A stretch of DNA of 64,000 nt from JAWKWA01 sp041397765 (GCA_041397765.1 JAWKWA010000003.1:192869-256868), one strand, 5' to 3'; numbered from the stretch's first letter, positions 30,260-38,981 are shown. Program-made: numbers and translations. The notes: generated by a model not told the origin, from the letters alone.

Positions 30260-30323
30260 AGAGCGGGTTCGGATCAACCGGAATCGCGAACACGCTCCAA
30301 ATCATTGATTCTGAGCACGTTCT
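30260..30323. repeat. Palindromic intergenic repeat element (RIME-like)
   Basis: A 64-base element starting AGAGCGGGTTCGGATC and ending GAGCACGTTCT. The terminal 11 bases are inverted repeats of each other with three mismatches, and an inner perfect palindrome AATCA-T-TGATT lies near the right end. It resembles short palindromic intergenic repeats that I know from Hyphomicrobiales genomes, which begin AGAGC. It sits in the 439-base gap between the convergent comEC and lexA genes; the rest of that gap (30095-30259 and 30324-30533) holds nothing I can name. Confidence 0.6.
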
Positions 30324-30533
30324 AACGGCGCGCTCGCTTCCATTTCGCCTCGACGTGCTCCGGGGGCCGCCATCGCACCGCTCCGTGGTCACGTCCGGTC
30401 CCCTTCATCTCCCGTCCTCTTCATCTCCTGCACCCAGCCGCCCTGTCCGAAGCCGCCCCCGGTTCCAGGAGGCCCCCGGTTCGAAACCGCGTCGGATTTT
30501 GCGGCGGCCAGCAGAGTGTGGCGCGCGACGACC

Positions 30534-31247
30534 TCAATAGCGCCGGATGAGCCCGACCAGTCTGCCCTGGATGCTGACACGGTCGGGTCCGAAAATGCGC
30601 GTCTCATAGGCCGGATTGGCAGCCTCCAGCGCGACCGAGGCCCCGCGCTTCCTGAGGCGCTTCAGCGTCGCCTCCTCGTTGTCGACGAGTGCGACGACGA
30701 TGTCGCCATTGTCGGCCGTGTCACCCCGGCGGATGACGACGACGTCGCCGTCGAGAATGCCCGCCTCGATCATCGAGTCGCCCGTCACCTCGAGTGCGAA
30801 ATGCTCGCCGCCTGCGATCATGTCGGCCGGCAGGTCGAGATCGTGGCTGTGATTCTGGATTGCCGAGACCGGCACGCCCGCCGCGATCCGCCCCATCACC
30901 GGGATCGCGACGGGACCATGAATCGCCCCCGGCATGGCGACCGGCCGCGCGGCGCGGCGGCCCGCGCCCTCTATGACGCTCGGCGTGAAACTGCGTTTGT
31001 CGGCCGCCGATCGCGGATCGCTCTCGGGAACGTTCTCGGGGAGCCGCACGATCTCGAGCGCGCGGGCCCGATGCGGCAGGCGACGGATGAAACCGCGCTC
31101 CTCGAGAGCCGTGATGAGGCGATGGATGCCCGACTTCGATTTCAGATCGAGCGCCTCCTTCATCTCGTCGAAGGAAGGCGGCACCCCGCTCTCGGCAAGC
31201 CGGGTGTGGATGAACATCAGCAGCTCTTTCTGCTTCGTCGTCAGCAT
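30534..31247 (-). CDS. lexA: LexA, SOS response repressor
   Basis: Represses DNA-damage genes until RecA filaments trigger its self-cleavage. The 237-residue protein has the N-terminal winged helix (KQKELLMFIHTRL, PPSFDEMKEALDLKSKSGIHRLI). The linker is long. The cleavage site is Ala123-Gly124 (RIAAGVPV), and the catalytic dyad is Ser158 (GDSM) and Lys196 (TLKRL). All residues for autolysis are present. An alphaproteobacterial SOS box lies 107 bases upstream of the start, so it is probably autoregulated. It lies downstream of moeA on the same strand in the conserved trpC-moaC-moeA-lexA order. Confidence 0.97.
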   Translation of the reverse strand: MLTTKQKELLMFIHTRLAESGVPPSFDEMKEALDLKSKSGIHRLITALEERGFIRRLPHRARALEIVRLPENVPESDPRSAADKRSFTPSVIEGAGRRAARPVAMPGAIHGPVAIPVMGRIAAGVPVSAIQNHSHDLDLPADMIAGGEHFALEVTGDSMIEAGILDGDVVVIRRGDTADNGDIVVALVDNEEATLKRLRKRGASVALEAANPAYETRIFGPDRVSIQGRLVGLIRRY

Positions 31248-31353
31248 GCGCTCTGATCCCTCTCGGACGCCCTTGGCATCGCGTGCCGCCGGCGCCTCGT
31301 CCCAAGCCCGTCCGCCGGAACAAACACCCTACAAACCGGGAACAACACTAATC

Positions 31354-31368
31354 GTTCCCGTCTTGTTC
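31354..31368 (-). promoter_or_regulatory. SOS box (LexA operator) upstream of lexA
   Basis: GTTC at 31354-31357 and GTTC at 31365-31368, separated by 7 bases, is exactly the alphaproteobacterial LexA-binding motif GTTC-N7-GTTC (read on the other strand GAAC-N7-GAAC). It lies between moeA and the lexA start and indicates autoregulation of lexA. A further GAAC at 31340-31343 has no partner at the right spacing. Confidence 0.85.
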
Positions 31369-31481
31369 CGCAAGTCGAAATCAGCCGGCGGTTCCGCCCA
31401 GCCGATGTCGCGGGATGGCGGCGAGGCTCGCAAGGAATGGATCGACGCCAGCCTCACCGACGGCGCGTCAAACTTGCCGCC

Positions 31482-32705
31482 TCAGAAGTCGAGCGGCAGG
31501 ACGTCGACCATGCTGCCTGCGGCGGCGGCCGGGGCATGTGGCGGCCTCACGATCAGCACATCGGCGCGTGCGAGGCCGGAAACCAGCGAGGAATCCTGCG
31601 AGGGGAGCGGCCGGACGCGCGCTCCGGCCCCGTCGGTTTCGACGACCGCTCGCACATAATGCTGGCGAGGCCCGTTCGCCTCGGCATCGACGGCCAGCGC
31701 GATCCGCCGTGCCGCCGCCGGATCGGCCGTCGGGGCGAGCAGCGCATTGATCAGCGGCACCAGGAACACCCGCGCACAGAGCATGGCCGAGACCGGATTG
31801 CCGGGAAGCCCGAGCACGCGCTGATCGCCGAGCCGGCCGAACATCAATGGCTTTCCCGGCCGCATGGCGATCCGCCAGAAGGCGAGCGAGAGGCCGCGGG
31901 CGGCGAGCGCCTTGTGCACCAGATCGTGGTCGCCGACCGAGGCGCCACCGATGGTGACGAGGATGTCGGCCGAGGCCCCGCGCGCGATGTGCTCATCGAG
32001 GCTCGACAGCGTGTCGCGGGCGATGCCGAGCGGCAGGGCAACGCCACCGGCGCCCCGAACCATGCCGGCGAGCCCGACCGGCAGCGAGGAGACGATCTGG
32101 CCGGGGCCGGGGGTCTCGCCCGGCGGCACCAGCTCGTCGCCGGTCGCAACGAGCGCCACCACCGGCCGGCGGCGGACGGCGAGCGTGCCATGACCCATGG
32201 CGGCGGCGAGCGAGAGCTCGCGGGCGTTCAGCCTGCGTCCGGCGCCGATGAGCGGCTGGCCGGCGCGGAAATCGAACCCGGCCTTGCGGATGTTCTGGCC
32301 GGCACTTCCCCCTTCGCGGACGACGACGGTCTCGCCCTCGCGCCCGGTATCTTCCTGAATCACCACGCTATCGGCGCCGGCGGGGACCGGGGCCCCGGTG
32401 AAGATGCGGACCGCTTCGCCGGCGGCGACGTTCCCCCCGAAGGGATGGCCGGCCGCCGATTCGCCGATCACCCGCAGCCGAGCCGGAATCCTCGTCAGAT
32501 CGGCGGCCTTGACCGCATAGCCATCCATCGCCGAGGCATCGAAGGGCGGCTGGGTGAGGCGCGCGGCGAGAGGCGCGGCGAGGACGCGGCCGAGCGCCTC
32601 CTCGATCGGGACGCTTTCCGCCTCGAGCGGCGCGACCCCTGTGCAGATCAGCGCCAGCGCCTCCTCGACCGGCTTCAGCGGCTGGCCCGGACTGTCATGG
32701 GCCAT
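31482..32705 (-). CDS. moeA: Molybdopterin molybdenumtransferase MoeA
   Basis: Inserts molybdate into adenylated molybdopterin, the last step of molybdenum cofactor synthesis. The 407-residue protein shows the MoeA signatures QPPFDASAMDGYAV, VRIFTGAPVPAGAD, VVIQED, and the MPT-binding core ATGDELVPPGE, IVTIGGASVGDHD-like, and FGLPGNPVSAMLC-like segments. The start ATG 32705 lies immediately after the TGA of the TrpC-MoaC fusion (stop at 32707), so the two are co-translated. This fits a shared role with MoaC in cofactor synthesis. Confidence 0.95.
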   Translation of the reverse strand: MAHDSPGQPLKPVEEALALICTGVAPLEAESVPIEEALGRVLAAPLAARLTQPPFDASAMDGYAVKAADLTRIPARLRVIGESAAGHPFGGNVAAGEAVRIFTGAPVPAGADSVVIQEDTGREGETVVVREGGSAGQNIRKAGFDFRAGQPLIGAGRRLNARELSLAAAMGHGTLAVRRRPVVALVATGDELVPPGETPGPGQIVSSLPVGLAGMVRGAGGVALPLGIARDTLSSLDEHIARGASADILVTIGGASVGDHDLVHKALAARGLSLAFWRIAMRPGKPLMFGRLGDQRVLGLPGNPVSAMLCARVFLVPLINALLAPTADPAAARRIALAVDAEANGPRQHYVRAVVETDGAGARVRPLPSQDSSLVSGLARADVLIVRPPHAPAAAAGSMVDVLPLDF

Positions 32706-32706
32706 C

Positions 32707-34125
32707 TCAGTCCGCCTCTTGCGCACGCCATTCGCCCGAGCGGCCGCCCGACTTCTCCAGAAGCCGGATGCCCTCGATGCGCATGCCCCGGTCGGCGGCC
32801 TTCAGCATGTCGTAGAGCGTGAGGCAGGCGACCGAGACGGCCGTCAGCGCCTCCATCTCGACACCGGTCCGCCCCGAGGTCCTGACCGTCGCCGTCACCA
32901 CGATGAGCGAGCGGGCCGCATCGGGACGGATGTCGAGCGCCACCTTCTCGATGGCGAGCGGATGGCAGAGCGGAATGAGCTCGCTCGTCCGCTTCGCCGC
33001 CATGATGCCGGCGATGCGCGCGGTGGCGACGACATCGCCCTTGGGGGCCGTGCCGGCGGTGACGAGCGCGAGGGTCGCCGCGTTCATCGCCACCATGCCC
33101 TCGGCGACCGCCGTCCGCGCCGTCACGGCCTTGGCCGAGACGTCGACCATATGGGCGGCGCCCGAGGAATCGAGGTGGGTGAGCGGCGAGCGGCCGGTGT
33201 GCCCGGGGGGCGCCTCCTCGCTGAGGACGGCGACGTCGGCGACGACTTTCCGTGCCGGGCCGCGCGACGCGCGTCTCGCCTCGCCAGGCGGCGTCTCCCG
33301 GTCGTGGGCGGGCTTGGCCGGCGCGCTCGCCGCCGCCGGATCGAGGAGCGCGCGCGTCGCGGCCTCGACATCGGTCTCGCGCATCAGGCTCTCGCCGACG
33401 AGAAAGGTCTTGACGCCGGCGCGGCCGAGCCGGGCGAGGTCGGCATGGTTGAAAATGCCGCTCTCGCCGACGATGATCTTGCCCTTGGGCACCAGCGGCG
33501 CCAGGCGCTCCGTCGTCTCGAGCCTGGTCTCGAAGGTCTTGAGGTTGCGATTGTTGATGCCGATGAGATCGGCATCGAGCTTCAGCGCCCGCTCCAGCTC
33601 GGCCTCGTCGTGCACCTCGATCAGCGCATCCATGTCCCAGTCGCGTGCCGCATCGACCAGCGCCTTGGCGGCCGCATCCTCGAGCGAGGCCATGATGACG
33701 AGGATGGCGTCCGCGCCCCAGACCCGCGCCTCGACCACCTGATAGGGATCGAGCATGAAATCCTTGCGCAAGGCGGGCAGGCGCGTGGCGCTGCGTGCCG
33801 TCGTCAGGAACTCGGGCGCACCCTGGAAGGAGGGCGTGTCGGTCAGCACCGAGAGGCACGCCGCCCCGCCTGCCTCATAGGCCCGGGCGAGCGCAGGCGG
33901 ATCGAAATCGGGACGGATCAGCCCCTTCGACGGGCTCGCCTTCTTGATCTCGGCGATGAGCGCATAGCCGCCCGACAGGATGCGCCCGACGATGGCGCTC
34001 TCGAAGCCGCGTGTCGGTCCCGCCATCTGCGCGTCGCGGCGCAGATCCTTCAGCGGCCGGCGGGCCTTCGCCTCGGCGATCTCGCGGCGCTTGTAGGCAT
34101 TGATCTTGTCGAGGATGTCGGACAT
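32707..34125 (-). CDS. TrpC-MoaC fusion: indole-3-glycerol-phosphate synthase joined to cyclic pyranopterin monophosphate synthase
   Basis: One uninterrupted 472-residue ORF encodes two enzymes of unrelated pathways. Residues 1-262 are TrpC (tryptophan synthesis), with the active-site segments IKKASPSKG (60-68), RKDFMLDP (120-127), LIEVHDE (168-174), NNRNLKTF (191-198) and VGESG (219-223). Residues 315-472 are MoaC (molybdenum cofactor step 1), with KGDVVATARIAGIMAAKRT, LIPLCHPL, GVEMEALTAVSVA and YDMLK (438-442). They are joined by a ~50-residue charged linker rich in Pro, Ala and Arg. On the minus strand no ATG, GTG or TTG occurs in any frame between about 33360 and 33181, so a separate moaC start is unlikely. 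Most relatives carry trpC and moaC as neighbouring genes. trpD, usually upstream, is absent here. Confidence 0.85.
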   Translation of the reverse strand: MSDILDKINAYKRREIAEAKARRPLKDLRRDAQMAGPTRGFESAIVGRILSGGYALIAEIKKASPSKGLIRPDFDPPALARAYEAGGAACLSVLTDTPSFQGAPEFLTTARSATRLPALRKDFMLDPYQVVEARVWGADAILVIMASLEDAAAKALVDAARDWDMDALIEVHDEAELERALKLDADLIGINNRNLKTFETRLETTERLAPLVPKGKIIVGESGIFNHADLARLGRAGVKTFLVGESLMRETDVEAATRALLDPAAASAPAKPAHDRETPPGEARRASRGPARKVVADVAVLSEEAPPGHTGRSPLTHLDSSGAAHMVDVSAKAVTARTAVAEGMVAMNAATLALVTAGTAPKGDVVATARIAGIMAAKRTSELIPLCHPLAIEKVALDIRPDAARSLIVVTATVRTSGRTGVEMEALTAVSVACLTLYDMLKAADRGMRIEGIRLLEKSGGRSGEWRAQEAD

Positions 34126-34352
34126 CAGCGCTCTATACGACGGCGGCCCAATCGGGGAAAGGGCAGTCGGGGCCGTCGGAGAAACGGCATGCAGGGAAAG
34201 GGGGGCGGCGCACAGCGCGAGACCGGACGCGACAAGTCATGATGCTGCAACCCGAGCCGGCGCCTTCGCCCCGCCACCTGGTCCCCTTTCTGGTCCCGCC
34301 TCGCGCCTCCCTATCCGCGCCGGCCGGCGCGCGCCCTCCCGCCCGATCCGCC

Positions 34353-35591
34353 TCAGTCCTTGGGACCGAGGCTCAGATAGCCGCCCTCGGCATCGCCCTC
34401 GATCTGGGGCGCCTCGCCCATGCCCCGGCGCACCCATTCCTGCACCTGGTGGACGTAATACTCCTCCGGGAACAGCACGCCGTTCTTGAAGGCCTCGGCG
34501 CGCAGCCCCTTCTGGTTCAATTCGCACGCCATCGCATCCTGGCCGAGCACGATCTTGGCGAACTCGACGACATTGGCCATGTCGAACTGGGGATCGGCCA
34601 GCGTCTCCTTCATGAACAGCCACTCCGCGGTGAGCAGCGTGCGCTCGGGGCCGAGCGGGCGCAGGCTGACGGCGCGCGCATAGTCGACATGGCCGACGGC
34701 GAAGAAGGAGGGAAGCAGCGTGACGAAGGTCATGCCGGCGGCCTTGTCCGCCTCGCTGAGGCCCTGCAGCGCGACACCGTGCGCCCGCCCGTCCATCGCC
34801 CAGGTCTCCGCACCCGTCTTCAGCCCGCCCTCGTAGCGCGGCCCCGCCAGCGCCGGGTCGCCAGCCTGGCGATGCGCGGCCCAATCCGGGTCGTCCTTCT
34901 CGTCCATGATGGCGCGGCTGTAGATCGGCACCAGATCGCACAGCTCGGGATGGACACCCGGGCAGTGCAGGCACTCGCTGTAGTTCTCCCAGAAGATCTT
35001 CCAGTTGCAGGCCACCTCCTTCTCGAACCGGTGGCCGACGACGAGATCCTCGAGCGGCCAGTTGTCGAGGGCGGTGGGCTCGCGGCGGAAGGACTTCATG
35101 AAATCGGTGGCCTCGGCACCGGCGAGATTGACGAAGACGAAGCCCCGCCACTCGTGCACGGCGATCGGCAGCAAGCCGTGGTCGGCGCGCTCGAAGCCGT
35201 CTGGCGCACGCAAGGTCGGCGAGCGGCGCAGCGCCCCTTCCAGGTCGAAGCTCCAGGCATGATAGGGGCAGACGATCAGCCGGCCCTTCAGCGTCCCCTT
35301 GTGCTCGGTGCACAACACCGATCCGCGATGCCGGCAGGTGTTGAAGAAACCGCGGATCACCCCGTCCTCGCCCCGCACCAGGAGGACCGGCTGCGTGCCG
35401 ATCGTATCCGTCACATAGCTGCGCGGCTCGGCGATCTCGCTCGCCCGGCAGACATAGATCCAGTTGCGATACCAGAGCGCCTTCAACTCGCGCTCGAAGC
35501 GCTCGGGATCGTAGTAGGTGCTGGCCGGCAGCGAGGCCTTGAGCTCGGTGAGGCCGTTATAGTCGTCGGGCGCGATCATCTCGCCGGCCAT
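34353..35591 (-). CDS. Rieske-type oxygenase alpha subunit, possibly glycine-betaine or related N-demethylase
   Basis: A 412-residue Rieske non-haem iron oxygenase. The [2Fe-2S] ligands are CRH and CPYH (about residues 87-112), and the mononuclear iron site is in NYSECLHCPGVHPEL. The closest families by motif are the GbcA/stachydrine/carnitine demethylase-type alpha subunits that remove methyl groups from quaternary amines. soxBDAG lies 5 kb away on the other strand, so a role in glycine betaine breakdown towards sarcosine is plausible but inferred. No reductase partner is adjacent. It is followed on the same strand by the trpC-moaC gene (227-base gap) and preceded by rlmE (44 bases). Confidence 0.8.
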   Translation of the reverse strand: MAGEMIAPDDYNGLTELKASLPASTYYDPERFERELKALWYRNWIYVCRASEIAEPRSYVTDTIGTQPVLLVRGEDGVIRGFFNTCRHRGSVLCTEHKGTLKGRLIVCPYHAWSFDLEGALRRSPTLRAPDGFERADHGLLPIAVHEWRGFVFVNLAGAEATDFMKSFRREPTALDNWPLEDLVVGHRFEKEVACNWKIFWENYSECLHCPGVHPELCDLVPIYSRAIMDEKDDPDWAAHRQAGDPALAGPRYEGGLKTGAETWAMDGRAHGVALQGLSEADKAAGMTFVTLLPSFFAVGHVDYARAVSLRPLGPERTLLTAEWLFMKETLADPQFDMANVVEFAKIVLGQDAMACELNQKGLRAEAFKNGVLFPEEYYVHQVQEWVRRGMGEAPQIEGDAEGGYLSLGPKD

Positions 35592-35635
35592 GCCACTCTC
35601 CTCGGGTTGGAAATGCCGATGCCGGGCCGAGGGCC

Positions 35636-36409
35636 TCAGGCCCCATCCTTCTCGGCCGTCACCTCATTCTTGCCACCGCGGAAACCGGTGGCAAGGACAT
35701 AGAGCTCGGAGGAATCGGCCCGGCTCGCCTCCGGCTTGACGTGGCGGATGGTGCGGAAGTCGCGCTTCAGCACCTTCAGCAGCTCGCCTTCCGTGCCGCC
35801 TTGCAGCACCTTGCACAGGAACGTCCCGCCCTGCGCCAGCACATCGACCGCAAAGGCGAGCGCTGCCTCGCAGAGCGCCATGATGCGCAAATGGTCGGTC
35901 TGGCGATGGCCCGTCGCCGGCGCGGCCATGTCGGAGAGCACCGCGTCGGCGGGACCTCCGAGCATGGCGCGGATCACGTCCTCGGCCTCCTCAGCCATGA
36001 AATCGAGCTCGGCGAACTTGACGTCCGCGACCGGCTCCATGGCGTTGATGTCGATGGCGACCACCTCGCCACCTCCGGGCAATCCGGCCCGGACGCGCGC
36101 CGCCGCCACCTGGCTCCACCCCCCGGGCGTTGCCCCCAGATCGACGACGCGCATGCCGGGCTTCAGGAGGTGATAGCGCTCGTCCATCTGGATCAGCTTG
36201 AAGGCTGCGCGCGAGCGGTAGCCCTCCGAGCGGGCGGCGGCGACATAGGGGTCGTTGAGCTGGCGCTCGAGCCAGCGCTTGGAGGAGGTGGTGCGGCCCT
36301 TGGCGCTCTTCACCCGTGTCTTCAGGATGCGCTGGCCGGCCGGCCGGCCCTGGCCCCGCTCATCGTTCTGCCGGCCGCCGGAGGGACGCGGCGTCTTGTC
36401 CTTCGCCAT
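35636..36409 (-). CDS. rlmE: 23S rRNA (uridine-2552-2'-O)-methyltransferase RlmE (RrmJ/FtsJ)
   Basis: Methylates ribose of U2552 in the A-loop of 23S rRNA late in 50S assembly. The 257-residue protein has the SAM motif VVDLGATPGGWSQVAA and the Lys-Asp-Lys-Glu catalytic set: Lys in SRAAFKL, Asp in LSDMAAPAT, Lys in FLCKVLQGG and Glu in SSELYVLATGF. The N-terminal ~45 residues are a basic, disordered extension common in this order. The gene starts 10 bases after the stop of the Ppx/GppA gene, so they form an operon, a pairing often seen in alphaproteobacteria. Confidence 0.95.
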   Translation of the reverse strand: MAKDKTPRPSGGRQNDERGQGRPAGQRILKTRVKSAKGRTTSSKRWLERQLNDPYVAAARSEGYRSRAAFKLIQMDERYHLLKPGMRVVDLGATPGGWSQVAAARVRAGLPGGGEVVAIDINAMEPVADVKFAELDFMAEEAEDVIRAMLGGPADAVLSDMAAPATGHRQTDHLRIMALCEAALAFAVDVLAQGGTFLCKVLQGGTEGELLKVLKRDFRTIRHVKPEASRADSSELYVLATGFRGGKNEVTAEKDGA

Positions 36410-36419
36410 GGCTCGCCTC

Positions 36420-37643
36420 TCAGTCGGGCCGGCCGCCGAAGCCGCGGCGGCGGCGGCGATGACGGAAGACGCCGTCCTCGGCCATCAGTGTCGCCAGAAT
36501 CCCCTCGCGCAGCCCCCGGTCGGCGACCCGCAGCCGCTCGCACGGCCAGGTGCGGATCAGCGCCTCGAGGATGGCGCAACCCGCCAGCACCAGATCGGCC
36601 CGGTCCTGGCCGATGCACGGCTCGGCGATGCGCCCGGCATAGTCGAGTGCGATCAGCCGCTCGGTGACCGAGCGCACCGACGGCGTCTGCAACCAGCAGC
36701 CGTCGACGGCGTTGCGGTCGTAGCTCCTCAGGCCGAGATGGATGCCGGCGACGGTCGTCACGGTGCCCGAGGTGCCGAGCAGATGCGTCCGCATGCCCTC
36801 GATGCGCCTGGCGATGCGATGCTCGGCCTCGAAACCCGCCAGCATGTCGGTGACATGGCGCACCATCTCCTCGAACGCCGCCGTCGTCACCTGCCGGCCG
36901 CCGAACCGCTCGGACAGCGTCACCACGCCGACCGGCAGCGACGTCCATGCGGCGATGCAGCCTTGCGCCTCGAGCCGCTCGGCGAGCGAGCGCGACGAGC
37001 GCACCTGGCGGCGCGACAGGTCGAGCCAGATCAGCTCCGAGGAGCCGCCGCCGATGTCGAACACCAGCACCCAGTCGACCTCCGGATCGATCAGCGAGGC
37101 GCAGCCGGAGACGGCGAGCCGCGCCTCGGTCTCGCGGTCGACGATCTCCAGGCTGAGCGAGGTCTCGCGGCGGGCGCGCTCGATGAACTCCGGGCCGTTC
37201 TGGGCGATCCGGCAGGCCTCCGTGGCGATCAGGCGCGAGCGGCCGACGCCACGCCGGTTCATCTTGTCGGCGCAGATCTTGAGGGCCTCGAGCGTCCGCG
37301 TCATGGCGCCGTCCGACAACCGCCCGGTGCGCGACACGCCCTCGCCAAGCCGGATGATGCGCGAGAAGGCGTCGATCACCATGAAGCCGCGGCGCGACGG
37401 GCGTGCGACCAGCAGCCGGCAATTGTTCGTTCCAAGATCAAGCGCGGCATAGATCTGTTGCGGAGTGGCCGCGCCGTCGGCGCCATGGCCCTGGACCGGG
37501 TGATCGCCCTTGCGCTCGCCACCGGCAGCGGCTGCCGCGGCATGCGGTCCATGGCTGCCGCCGTTGAAGCCGCCTCGGCCGTTCTTGCCGCCTCCCGCCC
37601 TGCCGTGCGGAGCGCCCCGGCCCCTCTCGTCGTCGGGAGCCAT
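36420..37643 (-). CDS. Ppx/GppA family phosphatase
   Basis: Exopolyphosphatase or pppGpp phosphatase of the ASKHA (actin-like) fold. Phosphate-binding motif 1 is ALDLGTNNCRLLVA (about residues 67-80), motif 2 is FDIGGGSSELI, and the ATEACR, GTSGTVTTVAG and ADRGLREGIL segments are conserved. The first ~60 residues are an unusual Gly/Ala/His-rich low-complexity stretch. The start is uncertain: ATG 37643 and ATG 37721 are both in frame with weak ribosome binding sites. The short bacterial form without the HD-like C-terminal domain fits the single-fold length. Confidence 0.85.
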   Translation of the reverse strand: MAPDDERGRGAPHGRAGGGKNGRGGFNGGSHGPHAAAAAAGGERKGDHPVQGHGADGAATPQQIYAALDLGTNNCRLLVARPSRRGFMVIDAFSRIIRLGEGVSRTGRLSDGAMTRTLEALKICADKMNRRGVGRSRLIATEACRIAQNGPEFIERARRETSLSLEIVDRETEARLAVSGCASLIDPEVDWVLVFDIGGGSSELIWLDLSRRQVRSSRSLAERLEAQGCIAAWTSLPVGVVTLSERFGGRQVTTAAFEEMVRHVTDMLAGFEAEHRIARRIEGMRTHLLGTSGTVTTVAGIHLGLRSYDRNAVDGCWLQTPSVRSVTERLIALDYAGRIAEPCIGQDRADLVLAGCAILEALIRTWPCERLRVADRGLREGILATLMAEDGVFRHRRRRRGFGGRPD

Positions 37644-37976
37644 TTGCGCCGTCACCAAGCCCGGGCGAACACAATGGTTCGACCGTTGCACGTTTCCATC
37701 CCCAGCGCCCGGAAGAGCCATGGCTTGCCGCGGGGGCATGCCGGCCGTCGTCAGGCGTTCCGCTGGAATCACCCCTTGTAGGCCAATCTATCAGGTTCGG
37801 GAGGGCGGTAAAGCGTCCCGTCCGGCAAGGGCTTGGCCCTCGACCTGGCGGCCTGCGGCAGCGCTTGTGCGAACGCGGCGCATTCAACACTGCTATGCTG
37901 GCGGGATCGGTCCCCGCCACATGCCGATCGGGATCGGTTGGCAAGGTGCGAAGGAGCGGGAGGGAGGGGAGCGCAA
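37644..37976. other. Divergent non-coding gap
   Basis: 333 bases between the Ppx/GppA gene (minus) and the M15 peptidase gene (plus). Apart from a weak TATGCT hexamer near 37894 that could serve as a -10 box for the peptidase gene, I see nothing in it. Confidence 0.4.
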
Positions 37977-38825
37977 ATGGCAGCTTCGAGGACGGGTAGC
38001 CGCCCGGTCACGGCCATCGCCGCCATCGCCATCGCCGGCCTGTGGCTGGTGACGCTCGCCGCGGCGGGATGGCGCCCTGCGGCAAGGGCCGGCGAGACGG
38101 CGGACCTCACAGACCCGGCCGACGCCGGCATTGCGGCCCTCATCGCCGCCTATCCCGATGTCATTGCCGGACGCGACGGCAACGACCTCGTCATGCGCGA
38201 CGGGACGCGGATGGCCATCGAGGACGGACGGACCGGCAAGTCGCTCGACGAGCTGCTGGAGAAGCCCGACATCGCCGAGCAGTTCCACTTTCCCTATCCA
38301 CGCGGCGCCGCCGGTGTGCCGCCCGCCCGCGACACCGACCCCGGCCGCATCCGCTACGAGCCGCTGTTCGAGAAGATCTACGGATCCTGCGAGGCCGGCG
38401 TCGTCGAGCGGCATCTGGTGCCTGTCAAATGGCTGCCGCGCCATGGTGGCGGCCGGGTCATGTTCACCGAAGTCGCCGGCGCGGCGAAGGCGCTCGCCGC
38501 CGTCTCGGCCGAGCTCGACGCCCTGCCCGACCGTTTCATGCGCTATCTGAAGCCGCATCGCGGCAGCTACAACTGCCGGATGATCGCCGGCACCCGCCGC
38601 CACAGCATGCACGCCTATGGCGCGGCCATCGACATCCAGCTCTACGGCTATTGGCGTGACGTGAAACCGGACAAGTCGGGCCTCTATCGCTATCCCGTGA
38701 AGGATCCGCTTCCGCAGGAGATCGTCGACATATTCGAGAAGCACGGTTTCATCTGGGGCGGGAAATGGTACCACTTCGACACCATGCACTTCGAGTACCG
38801 GCCCGAGTTGACTGGCCCGAGTTGA
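37977..38825 (+). CDS. M15 family D-alanyl-D-alanine carboxypeptidase-like protein, exported
   Basis: A 282-residue zinc peptidase of the VanY/endolysin-type M15 family, probably acting on cell-wall peptides in the periplasm. An N-terminal hydrophobic segment (AIAAIAIAGLWLVTLAAAG, residues about 14-32) serves as signal or anchor. Zinc ligands are His and Asp in SMHAYGAAIDIQLYG and His in WYHFDTMHFEYRPEL. The strong GGAGGGGAG before ATG 37977 fixes the start. The stop codon lies inside a 14-bp tandem repeat, so the last few residues (LTGPS) come from the repeat. Confidence 0.85.
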   Translation: MAASRTGSRPVTAIAAIAIAGLWLVTLAAAGWRPAARAGETADLTDPADAGIAALIAAYPDVIAGRDGNDLVMRDGTRMAIEDGRTGKSLDELLEKPDIAEQFHFPYPRGAAGVPPARDTDPGRIRYEPLFEKIYGSCEAGVVERHLVPVKWLPRHGGGRVMFTEVAGAAKALAAVSAELDALPDRFMRYLKPHRGSYNCRMIAGTRRHSMHAYGAAIDIQLYGYWRDVKPDKSGLYRYPVKDPLPQEIVDIFEKHGFIWGGKWYHFDTMHFEYRPELTGPS

Positions 38826-38856
38826 CTGGCCCGAGCTGACTGGCCCGAGCTGACCG
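38801..38856. repeat. Four tandem 14-bp repeats spanning the M15 peptidase stop codon
   Basis: Units GCCCGAGTTGACTG (38801-38814, 38815-38828), GCCCGAGCTGACTG (38829-38842) and GCCCGAGCTGACCG (38843-38856). Because 14 is not a multiple of three, each copy shifts the frame; the peptidase stop TGA (38823-38825) falls inside the second copy. Changes in copy number would alter the C-terminus of the protein. Confidence 0.9.
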
Positions 38857-38981
38857 GCCTCAAATGACGCGCCCCAGGTGACCGGCAAGCGATGATCGTG
38901 CGTTGACCGCCGCCAGCCGGCGCCCCGGAGCCGCCTTGCCTTTTCCCGATCTCTCCTGCCCTTTCGATGGAGCTCCCTGCG

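Noticed and set aside
33100..33370. Separate moaC gene starting in the linker
   Set aside because: No start codon in the linker; the first Met of the MoaC half (about 33150) lies after the conserved LTHLD segment.
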